Below, piece after piece: positions 1-8,254 of a stretch of 64,000 bases of DNA. The DNA lies in contig JANOSH010000044.1 of assembly GCA_031415695.1 (NCBI GenBank), positions 186,001-250,000 on the forward strand, written 5' to 3'. This stretch comes from JANOSH01 sp031415695. GTDB taxonomy: Bacteria; Actinomycetota; Acidimicrobiia; Acidimicrobiales; Ilumatobacteraceae. Under the pieces are notes generated by a model. The model searched no databases. It was not told the DNA's origin and saw only the letters and a program-made list of their open reading frames with translations. Numbering within the stretch: position 1 is the first letter of the stretch; each line of letters begins with the position of its first letter. The position numbers were made by a program, and so were the translations under genes.

Positions 1-67
1 CAGTTATGGCGACTAGACCGATCAACTGCACGGCACGCTTCCTTGCCCGACTCGGGGCAGTACTCAT
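1..67 (-). CDS. Partial gene, N-terminus of a probable membrane protein (possibly sugar ABC permease)
   Basis: A minus-strand reading frame starts with ATG at 67-65 and runs off the left edge. It reads MSTAPSRARKRAVQLIGLVA and continues: a short basic head followed by hydrophobic residues, as at the start of a membrane protein. A good ribosome binding site (AGAGGAG, about 5-6 nt before the ATG) precedes it on the minus strand. It is divergent from a polyol dehydrogenase and DeoR regulator, so a sugar or polyol ABC permease is a reasonable guess. Only 22 codons are visible, so the family cannot be established. Confidence 0.5.
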   Translation of the reverse strand, partial: MSTAPSRARKRAVQLIGLVAIT

Positions 68-224
68 GGTGTCTCCTCTGGGTCATTAACACCGGAGGTG
101 TATGTTCCCCCCGGACCCGGTCATCATAAGTTGGGAATCTGTGGTTATTCAAGCGCAAAGCAACATTACCCAACAATATGCCGACCCTTGTGCATTGGTA
201 TTGCCTTCGTTTAGCGTTCGAATT

Positions 225-1658
225 GTGAGTGACGAGCAACAGTTACGGGTATCGACGAACTCCCTTGCGGCCATCGTCGAACGGGGTGTTCGCGTGCCCA
301 CGTACGATCGCTGCGACCTACAGCCCCGCATCGTCCACGTTGGCGTCGGTGGTTTCCACCGCGCCCATCTGGCCCTGTACACCCACGAACTCGCCGAGGC
401 CGGCAGTGACTGGGGCATCGTTGGCGCAGGGCTGCTGCCTCACGACAGCAAGATTGCCAAGATATTGGCCGAACAGGACTATTTGTATGTGCTGACCGAA
501 AAGGGCAACGGACAGCCAAACCCTCAGGTCATCGGTTCGATCATCGGGTTCGTTTTCGCTCCTGACAACGACGCCGAGTTGTGTGACGTGATTGCATCCC
601 GGACCACAGCAATTGTCTCGCTCACCATCACCGAGGCAGGGTATGTCGAGCTCAGCCCCAGCGACCGTGCCGCCGGTCAACGAACCACCCTCGACCGGCT
701 CGCCACCGCACTCGATGCACGTCGCACCCGAACTGGTGCGCCGGTAACGATTCTGAGTTGTGACAACCTGCCCGGAAATGGCAGCGTGGCTCGCGTTGCA
801 ACGCTGGCCGCCGCCCGCCTGATCAGTGACGAACTTGCCGAGTGGATCGACTCGGTGTGCAGTTTCCCGAACTCCATGGTCGATCGAATCACTCCCGCAA
901 CAACACAGCCCGATCGCGACTGGCTACTTGCTGCAACCGGCATCGTCGACCAATGGCCGGTAGTCGCTGAACCGTTTCGCCAATGGGTGCTAGAAGACAA
1001 CTTTGTTGCTGGTCGTCCCCCATGGGAGGACGTCGGCGCCCTTTTCACCGCCGACGTTCACGACTGGGAGCTATACAAACTTCGGATGTTGAACGCTTCA
1101 CATTCGTGCATGGCGTATCTGTGCGCTTTGGCCGGGGTCGTGTATGTCGACGAGGCAATGAGCATCCCGGTGGTTCGTGAATACCTTGAGCAGTTGCTGG
1201 AGCGTGAGGCGATACCAACCCTTACGCCTATTGCCGGTCACCGACGCGAGGACTACGCGCGAACCGTGCTTGAACGTTTCACGAACACTGGTGTTCGCGA
1301 TCAGATCAGCAGATTGTGTATCGATGGAAGCGCCAAGTTCCCAACGTTTCTCTTGCCCACCATCAGTCGGCAATTGGAACTCGACGGACCCATAGAGCGA
1401 GCGACGTTGGCGCTCGCCGGATGGGCCCGCTATCTCGGCGTTGTGCCATACGACGAGCAGTCGCATGATTCGAGCATGCATCTCGCTCGACAGTTCGCAG
1501 CACAAGCTCTTGACGACCCAACTTCCTTTGTTGAGTATGCCCACGTCTTTCCTCAGCATCTGCGCGACAACCAACGGTTCCGAACCACCTTTACCGAGTC
1601 GTATCGCCGGCTGGAAGCTGCAGGTCCATTAGCGGCGATCGCCTCGCTCGTCGAATAG
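225..1658 (+). CDS. Mannitol dehydrogenase family oxidoreductase (polyol/fructuronate type)
   Basis: Long-chain NAD(P)-dependent polyol dehydrogenase that interconverts a sugar alcohol or hexonate and its keto form; the exact substrate is not readable. The N-terminal Rossmann part has the family motif GVGGFHRAH and later CDNLPGNG and SFPNSMVDRITP. The C-terminal catalytic domain carries the K-x4-N-x2-H signature KLRMLNASH (Lys285, Asn290, His293). I chose the GTG at 225 (477 aa, the usual family length). An ATG at 102 with GGAGG close upstream is also possible, but the extra 41 residues look non-coding and would leave little divergent promoter space. The gene is followed by a DeoR regulator and an inositol-phosphatase family gene, suggesting a catabolic operon. 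Confidence 0.85.
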   Translation: MSDEQQLRVSTNSLAAIVERGVRVPTYDRCDLQPRIVHVGVGGFHRAHLALYTHELAEAGSDWGIVGAGLLPHDSKIAKILAEQDYLYVLTEKGNGQPNPQVIGSIIGFVFAPDNDAELCDVIASRTTAIVSLTITEAGYVELSPSDRAAGQRTTLDRLATALDARRTRTGAPVTILSCDNLPGNGSVARVATLAAARLISDELAEWIDSVCSFPNSMVDRITPATTQPDRDWLLAATGIVDQWPVVAEPFRQWVLEDNFVAGRPPWEDVGALFTADVHDWELYKLRMLNASHSCMAYLCALAGVVYVDEAMSIPVVREYLEQLLEREAIPTLTPIAGHRREDYARTVLERFTNTGVRDQISRLCIDGSAKFPTFLLPTISRQLELDGPIERATLALAGWARYLGVVPYDEQSHDSSMHLARQFAAQALDDPTSFVEYAHVFPQHLRDNQRFRTTFTESYRRLEAAGPLAAIASLVE

Positions 1659-1683
1659 ACTGCTTGGCGGAGGGCGTTCGGAC

Positions 1684-2472
1684 ATGACGGGCGAAGCGAA
1701 CGGGGGCGTGCTGCGTCCTCACGATCGGCAGCGCGACATTTATATGCTCGCGTTGAAAAACGGTTCGGTCGACGTCACCGACCTCGCTCGACGTTTCACC
1801 GTCACCACCGAGACCATTCGTCGCGACCTGTCCGATCTGCAAGAGCGGCTGTTAGTTCGCCGTGTTCACGGCGGAGCCGTGCTGCTTGAGCGTCTGAATC
1901 ACGAGCCAATGGTTGAGGCCCGCGACATGCTCAACGCCGCCGAGAAGTTGCGTATAGCCCAAGCTGCTCTTGCCGACGTGCCGGCTCAGGGCTCCGTAAT
2001 CATCGACTCTGGTTCCACCGGCCAGCGCCTCGCCGAGGTGTTCCCGACCGACCGCAACGTACATGTCGTCACCAACTCGCTGATCTCGGCGCTGACTCTC
2101 AGCAGGCGCGGCCACAAAGAAGTAACCGTCCTCGGTGGAGGGGTTCGCACCAACACCTTTGCCATGGTCGATGCTGCTGCGGTCGAAGCTGTCAGAAACA
2201 TGGCGGTCGACGTACTGTTCATCAGTTGCGACGGCTTTTCGTTTCGACGTGGCCTCACCACCCCGTACCGGGATGAATACCTCATGAAGCGGGCCATGAT
2301 TGAAAGCGCTCGGCGTGTTGTAGCAATGGTCGATCAAAGCAAATTCGGCAACGGCCAAATGTTCAGCTACGCAACGCTCGACGAAATCGACGTGCTGGTA
2401 ACCGACCGTCGCGCCGATGACGACACGGTAGAAATCCTTGCCGCACACGACATCGATGTGCGCCGCGCCTGA
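1684..2472 (+). CDS. DeoR family transcriptional regulator
   Basis: Probable repressor of the adjacent polyol genes. The N-terminal DeoR winged helix-turn-helix (about residues 15-70) contains TTETIRRDLSDL, followed by the usual RVHGGAV junction. The C-terminal sugar-phosphate sensor domain (about 85-245) begins with IDSGSTG, a phosphosugar-binding loop. The length of 262 aa is typical. It starts 25 nt after the dehydrogenase and ends 2 nt before the inositol-phosphatase gene, so the three are probably co-transcribed. DeoR proteins usually respond to a phosphorylated sugar intermediate of the pathway they control; the ligand here is unknown. Confidence 0.9.
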   Translation: MTGEANGGVLRPHDRQRDIYMLALKNGSVDVTDLARRFTVTTETIRRDLSDLQERLLVRRVHGGAVLLERLNHEPMVEARDMLNAAEKLRIAQAALADVPAQGSVIIDSGSTGQRLAEVFPTDRNVHVVTNSLISALTLSRRGHKEVTVLGGGVRTNTFAMVDAAAVEAVRNMAVDVLFISCDGFSFRRGLTTPYRDEYLMKRAMIESARRVVAMVDQSKFGNGQMFSYATLDEIDVLVTDRRADDDTVEILAAHDIDVRRA

Positions 2473-2474
2473 CC

Positions 2475-3260
2475 ATGGAATCTGTCCCCAGTTCGGCCGA
2501 ACTCGAGCAGATCGCGTGCGAAACCGGGATAGCGGCCGCACGGATTGTTTCCCAGTCCTACGGCTTTGCAGAACGTCTCGGGTCGAAGTCATCGCCAACC
2601 GACGTTGTCACAAAAACCGATATCCAATCAGAACAGCGCGTTCGAGAACTGCTTGCAATGGCAACCCCATCGGGTGGGTTCATCGGCGAGGAGGGCGCAA
2701 ACACGGGCACTCGAAGCCGCCTGCAATGGGTAGTCGATCCCCTCGATGGCACCGTCAACTTTCTGTATGGCGTGCCCATCTTTGCGGTGAGTATCGCCGC
2801 TGCTTTCGACGGCGAAGTCGTAGCAGGAGCCGTTGTCGATGTGCTGCGGGGCGAGGTCTTCTCGGCCCATCTCGGCGGCGGTGCCCGACTCGACGGGCAA
2901 CCAATCAGCGTGTCGGGATGCGCCAACCTGTCTGCTGCACTCGTCGCCACGGGGTTTTCGTACAAAGACACCATTCGAGCTGTCCAGGGTGCAGTGGTCG
3001 CTCGGCTGGTGTCGCAGGCCCGCGATGTTCGAGCCTTCGGCTCAGCCGCCATCGAGGCGTGTTGGGTGGCGTGCGCTCGGCTCGACGGGTACTACGAACG
3101 TGACATCAAAGTCTGGGACTACTCGGCCGGCGTTCTCATTGCCCGCGAGGCGGGCGCCATAACCGAACTTCCGTGCCCAGAGAACGACAATCTCGTCCTG
3201 GTAGCGACGCCTGCTGTGTTCGAGCCCCTCAGGGCCATCGTTCAACCGCCCGTTGGTTGA
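2475..3260 (+). CDS. Inositol monophosphatase family protein
   Basis: Mg-dependent sugar-phosphate phosphatase of the IMPase/FBPase superfamily, 261 aa. Metal ligands are visible as GEEG (residues 71-74), DPLDGT (88-93) and WDYSAG (Asp215). These are the two family signatures plus the upstream Glu. Substrates in this family include inositol phosphate, histidinol phosphate and fructose bisphosphate, and cannot be told apart by eye. The gene lies 2 nt after the DeoR regulator, which points to a sugar or polyol phosphate. Its last 19 bases overlap the 3' end of the convergent kinase gene. Confidence 0.9.
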   Translation: MESVPSSAELEQIACETGIAAARIVSQSYGFAERLGSKSSPTDVVTKTDIQSEQRVRELLAMATPSGGFIGEEGANTGTRSRLQWVVDPLDGTVNFLYGVPIFAVSIAAAFDGEVVAGAVVDVLRGEVFSAHLGGGARLDGQPISVSGCANLSAALVATGFSYKDTIRAVQGAVVARLVSQARDVRAFGSAAIEACWVACARLDGYYERDIKVWDYSAGVLIAREAGAITELPCPENDNLVLVATPAVFEPLRAIVQPPVG

Positions 3261-4117
3261 CCCTTCCAATCGCATGTTTGGGCGGCATCGGCGGGTGACG
3301 GAACCGCCGCCACGTGCGGACGACGATCGTGCCGGTACCAAACGTTAAGGAGTTGTGGTGGGTCGACTCCCTCGGCCAAGCGGGCGACCGCTTCCACGGC
3401 CTGCCATTGCCCGAGAGCCTCGACAGTGATACCGAGACGCTTTTGCATGAACGCAACGTACGCGTCGGCAAGAAGACCAAGTGTGTCGCTGTCGGCACCA
3501 GGCAGATGCTGTGGAGCTTGGAGACCGTCGGCTGAGAGTAGTAGCGAGGTCCTGGCAACATCTGCGGCGGAGCTGCCCCGCGAGGCATCGAACCAGTCGA
3601 CGATGATGGGGCCTTCGGGCGACAGAATGACGTTGCCTGGGTGGAGGTCGCCGTGGCAAAGAAAAGCGCGATCTCCAACCGGGAGCAGCGCTAACGCCCC
3701 GCTCAGCGCCGGATCGATGTGGTCGGCCGCCCAACGAATCTTGCTTCGGAGACGGTCGAGCTGATCAGGCAAGCCCATTGGTGGAACGAGGTCGAACAAG
3801 TCGGCATGAAGCTCGCCGAGCGTTCGTCCGTACCGAGGTGCTCGGTCGGGATGATCTACGACGTATTGCCACATCGAGGGACCGTGGATCCGTTCGTAGA
3901 TAACCACCGGCCGACCTTCCACCTGTTCGATCCCAAGCACCTGAGGTGCGGGCGCGCCGGCCTCGCGAACAGCAGCCGTGTACGCCGCTTCAGCGTGAAT
4001 CCAGCTGTCGGGCGTTGCCGGGTCTGGGAACTTGGCCACGGCACCGCGCCCCCACGCGTACACCGATGAACGGCTGCCGCGACCCACTAATTCCCCGAGT
4101 CCGATCGCCACGTTCAT
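3242..4117 (-). CDS. Aminoglycoside phosphotransferase (APH) family kinase
   Basis: Small-molecule kinase fold, 291 aa. The N-lobe has a nucleotide loop (VGRGSRSSVY) and an AVAKF Lys. The catalytic loop is CHGDLHPGN (Asp157, Asn162), followed by a metal-binding VDW (Asp174). APH-family members phosphorylate antibiotics, choline, homoserine or sugars. Nothing here identifies the substrate, and the sequence around the catalytic loop is generic. The gene is convergent with, and overlaps by 19 nt, the inositol-phosphatase family gene. Because thrB is missing from the nearby threonine operon, an APH-type homoserine kinase is conceivable but not supported by any specific motif. Confidence 0.85.
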   Translation of the reverse strand: MNVAIGLGELVGRGSRSSVYAWGRGAVAKFPDPATPDSWIHAEAAYTAAVREAGAPAPQVLGIEQVEGRPVVIYERIHGPSMWQYVVDHPDRAPRYGRTLGELHADLFDLVPPMGLPDQLDRLRSKIRWAADHIDPALSGALALLPVGDRAFLCHGDLHPGNVILSPEGPIIVDWFDASRGSSAADVARTSLLLSADGLQAPQHLPGADSDTLGLLADAYVAFMQKRLGITVEALGQWQAVEAVARLAEGVDPPQLLNVWYRHDRRPHVAAVPSPADAAQTCDWKGQPTGG

Positions 4118-4283
4118 GCCCCCTGCGCCAGTGGTGCGGCCCTAACACAGTATCTCGCCGGCCAAGACTCCCCAACTCCAGTGAACACGTTCTCGCCCGG
4201 CTGCCGAGTCGATTTCCGTTCCTGTAGCCGAGCGAGATGGTGTTCAGGTTGGGGTGTGGCGGGTTGGGGTTAGCGTGGTGCGA

Positions 4284-5192
4284 ATGAGCCGTCGAAGCCT
4301 TCTCACCACCGCTGAAGGTACGACGCAGCAGGCTTTCGGTCCGTCGGAATGGGGGCTTGTCGCAGGGATCTCGTTAATCTGGGGCGGTTCGTTTGTGTTC
4401 ATTGCCAACGGACTCGAAAGTTTTCCGCCGCCGGTGATTGGCTTGCTGCGCCTCATGCTCGGCTTCACCGCGCTGTCGTTCGTGCCCGCTACCCGAGCCG
4501 TGACGTTTGAGGCTGCCGACCGTCGGCGAGCCGCTCTGCTCGGTTTGGTGTGGATGGCTCTGCCGTTCTTGCTGTTCCCAATTGCCGAGCAGTGGATTGC
4601 GTCGTCGGTCGCAGGCATGCTCAATGGAGGAATCCCGGTGGTTGCAGCGGGCGTTGCGGCCATTTTGCTGAGGCGTGCACCTGGCACCACCCAAATCATC
4701 GGCATCGGCATCGGCGCTGTTGGCATTGTTCTCATTAGCCTTCCGTCGCTGGCGGGTGGGTCGCGAACAGCGCTAGGCGTTGCGCTCGTACTTGTAGCCG
4801 TGCTGTGTTACGGCGTCAGTTCCAACGTTGCGGTTCCGCTCACGCAGAAGTACGGCTCAATTGCGACGCAATGGCGCATCCAGGGTGCAGCGGTGGTGTG
4901 GTCCCTGCCGTATGCGCTCTCACGCGTCGGCGAAATCCACGACGTGACGGTCAAGAGCGCTGGTTCTGTGTTCGTGCTCGGCTTGTTCGGGACGGGCTTT
5001 GCCATGGTGCTCGCCGGTAAGCTGATGGCCCGAGTCGGCGTCACCCGCGGCACAATCTTCAACTACATCGTTCCTGTAGTTGCCATTGTTCTCGGGGTGG
5101 TGTTTCGTGACGATGTGATGGAACCGCTGCACCTCGCAGGCATCGCTCTCGTGCTCGTTGGCGCATGGGTTGTTACTCGCAAGGGTCGCTAG
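4284..5192 (+). CDS. EamA/DMT family transporter
   Basis: Inner-membrane drug/metabolite transporter of about 302 aa. It has ten hydrophobic segments arranged as two EamA repeats (roughly residues 20-145 and 155-295). The first repeat contains the typical SLIWGGSFVF. The second contains the family-like GVTRGTIFNYIVPVVAIVLG. The start used is the ATG at 4284, which gives a normal N-terminus; a GTG 30 nt upstream is in frame. The gene diverges from the APH-like kinase across 166 nt. The substrate is unknown; relatives export amino acids, purines or drugs. Confidence 0.85.
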   Translation: MSRRSLLTTAEGTTQQAFGPSEWGLVAGISLIWGGSFVFIANGLESFPPPVIGLLRLMLGFTALSFVPATRAVTFEAADRRRAALLGLVWMALPFLLFPIAEQWIASSVAGMLNGGIPVVAAGVAAILLRRAPGTTQIIGIGIGAVGIVLISLPSLAGGSRTALGVALVLVAVLCYGVSSNVAVPLTQKYGSIATQWRIQGAAVVWSLPYALSRVGEIHDVTVKSAGSVFVLGLFGTGFAMVLAGKLMARVGVTRGTIFNYIVPVVAIVLGVVFRDDVMEPLHLAGIALVLVGAWVVTRKGR

Positions 5193-5253
5193 CCCAACGA
5201 TTCAACACCCAGTCGAACGTACGTGACCCGCTGAGACAGGCCACACTGGTGCG

Positions 5254-5655
5254 GTGAGCATTCTTGATTCGATCATCGACCGATTCTCTGGAACGTCGCA
5301 CGACCCCGTCCAAGACGAGGCGGTCATTGACCTGATGACGCTCGTATCGCTCGTCGATGGCCGCAGCGGTGTCGAGGAACGTGACCGCATTCGAGCCTTC
5401 GTCGACGGTCGAGATTGGCCACCGTCCCACAATGCTCAGAACTACGCCCTGGCGGCAACGTCAATGGTGCGCGCTGCGCTGCACGACGATCGATTGCTCG
5501 ACGACGTCCTCACCTCGATATTCGAACGGTTGGGCGACGCCCGTCACCGACTTTTTGCCATCGAGGCCATTGAGCAGGTGGCTGCCGCCGACGACAGCAC
5601 AACCCGTCTCGAACAGGTGCTTATCGACGACATTCGCCTTCGGTTCGAAATGTGA
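5254..5655 (+). CDS. TerB-like small helical protein
   Basis: A 133-aa soluble, mostly helical and acidic protein. The stretch LMTLVSLVDGRSGVEERDR resembles the metal-binding acidic motif of TerB/tellurite-resistance-like domains. The role of such domains is poorly known (metal or stress sensing). It begins with GTG at 5254. The 3' end overlaps the following acetyltransferase by 4 nt (GTGA), so the two are translationally coupled. The family call is by eye and moderate. Confidence 0.6.
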   Translation: MSILDSIIDRFSGTSHDPVQDEAVIDLMTLVSLVDGRSGVEERDRIRAFVDGRDWPPSHNAQNYALAATSMVRAALHDDRLLDDVLTSIFERLGDARHRLFAIEAIEQVAAADDSTTRLEQVLIDDIRLRFEM

Positions 5656-6323
5656 CGCCGCCACCCCCTCGCCTTGTCCAGCATCTCGAAACGTGGCTCG
5701 GGTCGTGGCCGCCAGACACTGGTCGCATTCACGTTGTCGAGTCAGAGCGTCGCACCGAACCGGGCTGGGACCACAAGGTGCACCCATTACTTGGCGTGCT
5801 CACGCCCAATGGTGGGGTCTTGAGCACGGCGCCCGGAACGGGCGATCTGCTGCAAGCCTTCGTCGACCGCTTGGAAGCCAGCGACTTTGCGTTTCCCGCC
5901 TTCCCCCTTTCCTTACCAAACGTCGGGCCGGTTACTACCGGTGTTTTTCGGTACAGCACAGCGCCAGCCGCAACACCCGATGCAGGTGAATGGGTAGCCA
6001 CCAGCGACCCTCGCGTTCCGGAATGGTTGCAACCGTTCAACGGCGACGTGCTAGTCGCATGGGATGCACTTGGCCAATACGGCGCTGGGGTGGGCCTCAA
6101 AATGCACGACGTCTGCGGCCACGAGATCTCGGTCGGTACCGAACCTGCGTTGCGCGGCCGAGGCATTGGCCGCCAACTCGTGGCCACTGCGGCGCGGCGG
6201 GTTATCGCAGCCGGGGCGATACCGACCTATCTGCATCTGTTCGATAACCATGCGTCGGCCAAGGTGGCAGTTGGTGCTGGCTTCCCCGATCGCGGTTGGC
6301 GATTCGTATCCGCGACAACGTGA
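5652..6323 (+). CDS. GNAT family N-acetyltransferase
   Basis: Acetyl-CoA-dependent acyltransferase, 223 aa. The N-terminal about 130 residues are not recognisable. The C-terminal GNAT core has the acetyl-CoA pyrophosphate loop RGRGIGRQL and a terminal HLFDNHASAKVAVGAGF, the usual motif-B region with the Asn before the acceptor helix. The GTG start overlaps the upstream TerB-like stop codon by 4 nt, which implies coupled translation. The substrate is unknown. Confidence 0.85.
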   Translation: MTPPPPRLVQHLETWLGSWPPDTGRIHVVESERRTEPGWDHKVHPLLGVLTPNGGVLSTAPGTGDLLQAFVDRLEASDFAFPAFPLSLPNVGPVTTGVFRYSTAPAATPDAGEWVATSDPRVPEWLQPFNGDVLVAWDALGQYGAGVGLKMHDVCGHEISVGTEPALRGRGIGRQLVATAARRVIAAGAIPTYLHLFDNHASAKVAVGAGFPDRGWRFVSATT

Positions 6324-6339
6324 GCGTGCGCAGAGATGG

Positions 6340-6351
6340 CATACTAAACGT
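6340..6351 (+). promoter_or_regulatory. Probable -10 box of a leaderless promoter for the RHH/PemK module
   Basis: CATACT lies exactly 6 nt before the ATG at 6352, so transcription would begin at or next to the start codon. There is no Shine-Dalgarno sequence in the region. No convincing -35 element was seen. Confidence 0.45.
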
Positions 6352-6603
6352 ATGACAGTTCAGGTACCAACCCGCATGCGGGAGGACGAGGTCGAGGTAC
6401 TGGACCGACTCGTACGAGATGGCCTTGGCGACAGCCGGTCCGACGTTATTCGCCTTGCGCTTGCCCAACTCGCTGAGACCCACCGACGCCGCAAGATCGG
6501 CCAACAAATCGTGTCGGCCTACCGTGACCAACCACAATCTGACGATGACGAGGCCTGGGCGTTGGCCAACGCCCTTGCCATGACCGAGGCAGAACCGTGG
6601 TAG
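6352..6603 (+). CDS. Ribbon-helix-helix antitoxin (CopG/MazE-like)
   Basis: An 83-aa DNA-binding antitoxin. The N-terminal RHH fold reads MTVQVPTRMREDEVEVLDRL, then SRSDVIRLALAQL, the beta strand and two helices of the CopG/Arc class. The acidic C-terminus (QPQSDDDEAWALANA) would wrap the toxin. The stop codon overlaps the toxin start, the classic coupled arrangement. Such pairs usually repress their own promoter. The ATG at 6352 was chosen because the upstream in-frame sequence belongs to the acetyltransferase gene on another frame. Confidence 0.85.
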   Translation: MTVQVPTRMREDEVEVLDRLVRDGLGDSRSDVIRLALAQLAETHRRRKIGQQIVSAYRDQPQSDDDEAWALANALAMTEAEPW

Positions 6604-6908
6604 CACGCGGCGACATCTGGTGGCTCGAAACACCAAACGACAAGCGACGGCCCGTGTTGATTGTCACCCGGACCGAAGCAGTCGGCGTGCTTCGCTCCGT
6701 CGTTGTTGCCCCAGTCACCTCGACGATGCGCGACACCCAAACCAATGTCATCGTCGGCGAGGCTGAGGGGCTAGATCATGAGAGCGTTGCGAGCTTTGAC
6801 AATCTCGCGACCGTCCCGAAGATCTTTCTGACAACGCGGGTTGGGGCTATTGGCGTTGCGCGTGAGAACGAGATATGCCGGGCGCTTGCCGCGCTGGCTG
6901 ATTGCTAG
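6597..6908 (+). CDS. PemK/MazF family endoribonuclease toxin
   Basis: A 103-aa toxin of the MazF/PemK mRNA-interferase family. Visible are the N-terminal RGDIWWLETP, the RRPVLIVTR strand, VVVAPVTST and the C-terminal FDNLATVPKIFL stretch of the conserved barrel. Starting at GTG 6597, it overlaps the antitoxin by 7 nt. Toxins of this family cleave mRNA at short sequence motifs when the antitoxin is degraded. The module sits between an acetyltransferase and hom, where it would be compatible with either a mobile insertion or an old resident. Confidence 0.9.
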   Translation: MVARGDIWWLETPNDKRRPVLIVTRTEAVGVLRSVVVAPVTSTMRDTQTNVIVGEAEGLDHESVASFDNLATVPKIFLTTRVGAIGVARENEICRALAALADC

Positions 6909-6922
6909 CCCGGTAACTCCCA

Positions 6923-8251
6923 ATGTCGCCGCACGCGTTGGGGGATAGCGTGAAGCGTGTGACTAGCGACAACGTGGTGCGAATTGGTGTGCTCGGCTTT
7001 GGCAACGTGGGCTCGGCGTTGGTGCAACTGGTGCAACGCCAGTCGGCTGCCATAGAACGAAGTACCGGTATCTGCCTCGAAGTAACACGCGTGGCCGTCA
7101 GAAACATGTCCAAGACTCGCGACGTTGAACTGCCCGTTGGCATGCTGACCCGTAACGCCGCCGATGTGGTCGACGACCCGAACGTCGACATTATCGTCGA
7201 ACTGATTGGTGGTATCGAACCGGCTCGCGAACTCATCCTCACTGCGCTCGGCAAGGGTAAACCGGTGGTCACCGGCAACAAGGAACTGCTCGCCACGCTC
7301 GGCGCCGAACTGTATGAAGCGGCGGACCGGCACGGTGTCGACTTACTGTTCGAAGCTGCCGTTGCCGGCGGTATTCCCATCATTCGTCCCCTGCGCGAGA
7401 GCTTGCGTGGTGAGCCAATTCGGCGGGTCATGGGCATCGTCAATGGCACGACCAACTACATCCTCACGAAAATGACCGAGGACGGCGCCAACTACAACGA
7501 CGCGTTGGCCGATGCTCAGCGCCTCGGGTTTGCCGAGCGTGACCCAACCGCCGACGTCGAAGGGTACGACGCAGGAGCGAAAGCAGCGATCATCGCGTCA
7601 ATAGCTTTCGGCACAAAAGTTGTCGCCGGTGATGTGTATCACGAGGGCATCAGCAATATCACGGCGGGCGACATTGCTATGGCCAAGCGGCTCAACCACA
7701 CAATCAAGCTGCTGGCAATCTGCGAACAAGACGCCGAATCGTACGAGGTGACGGTGCGAGTGCACCCGGCGTTGGTGCCCAACACCCATCCGTTGGCCAG
7801 CGTTCGAGATAGTTACAACGCCGTCTTTGTCGAAGGCGACGCGGTCGGGTCACTGATGTTCTACGGACGCGGGGCCGGTGGCTTGCCCACGGCATCGGCG
7901 GTTCTGGGCGATCTCATCGACGCTGCTGTCAATCTGCGTAACGGTTCGCACGCGCCCATCGGCACATTCGGTCGTGCACAAACCCGAGGTATCGACGACA
8001 CCGTTGCCCAGTACCAGCTTGCCCTCGTAGTCGCCGACAGACCCGGAGTGCTTGCCACTGTTGCCGGTGTGCTTGCCAGCCACGGCATCAGCGTACGTAC
8101 CGCGGAACAAGATGGTTCGGGCCCGAGCGCCACCCTGGTGTTCATCACCCACAGCGCCCGCGAGGCCGACATGCAAGCAACGGTGCGCGAGTTGCGTACG
8201 CTCGACGTTGTCACGTCTGTCAGCGGCCTGCTGCGCGTCATTGAAAGCTGA
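6923..8251 (+). CDS. hom: Homoserine dehydrogenase
   Basis: Catalyses NAD(P)H reduction of aspartate semialdehyde to homoserine, the branch-point step to threonine and methionine. The protein has 442 aa. The N-terminal Rossmann motif is GVLGFGNVGSAL. Family motifs GKPVVTGNKELLA, GIVNGTTNYILTKM and AERDPTADVEGYDAGAKA (catalytic region) follow. A C-terminal ACT domain (about residues 360-440) suggests allosteric feedback by an amino acid. A GTG at 6953 is an alternative start that removes ten residues. Three nt separate it from thrC. It begins 14 nt after the PemK gene. Confidence 0.96.
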   Translation: MSPHALGDSVKRVTSDNVVRIGVLGFGNVGSALVQLVQRQSAAIERSTGICLEVTRVAVRNMSKTRDVELPVGMLTRNAADVVDDPNVDIIVELIGGIEPARELILTALGKGKPVVTGNKELLATLGAELYEAADRHGVDLLFEAAVAGGIPIIRPLRESLRGEPIRRVMGIVNGTTNYILTKMTEDGANYNDALADAQRLGFAERDPTADVEGYDAGAKAAIIASIAFGTKVVAGDVYHEGISNITAGDIAMAKRLNHTIKLLAICEQDAESYEVTVRVHPALVPNTHPLASVRDSYNAVFVEGDAVGSLMFYGRGAGGLPTASAVLGDLIDAAVNLRNGSHAPIGTFGRAQTRGIDDTVAQYQLALVVADRPGVLATVAGVLASHGISVRTAEQDGSGPSATLVFITHSAREADMQATVRELRTLDVVTSVSGLLRVIES

Positions 8252-8254
8252 GAT

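Noticed and set aside
1852..2598. 248-codon minus-strand ORF opposite the DeoR gene
   Set aside because: Lies fully opposite a canonical DeoR gene and has no recognisable features.
3242..4117. APH-like kinase as the missing homoserine kinase (ThrB2)
   Set aside because: Only generic APH motifs seen, it is 2.8 kb away and on the opposite strand from hom-thrC; kept as an open possibility and not as a call.
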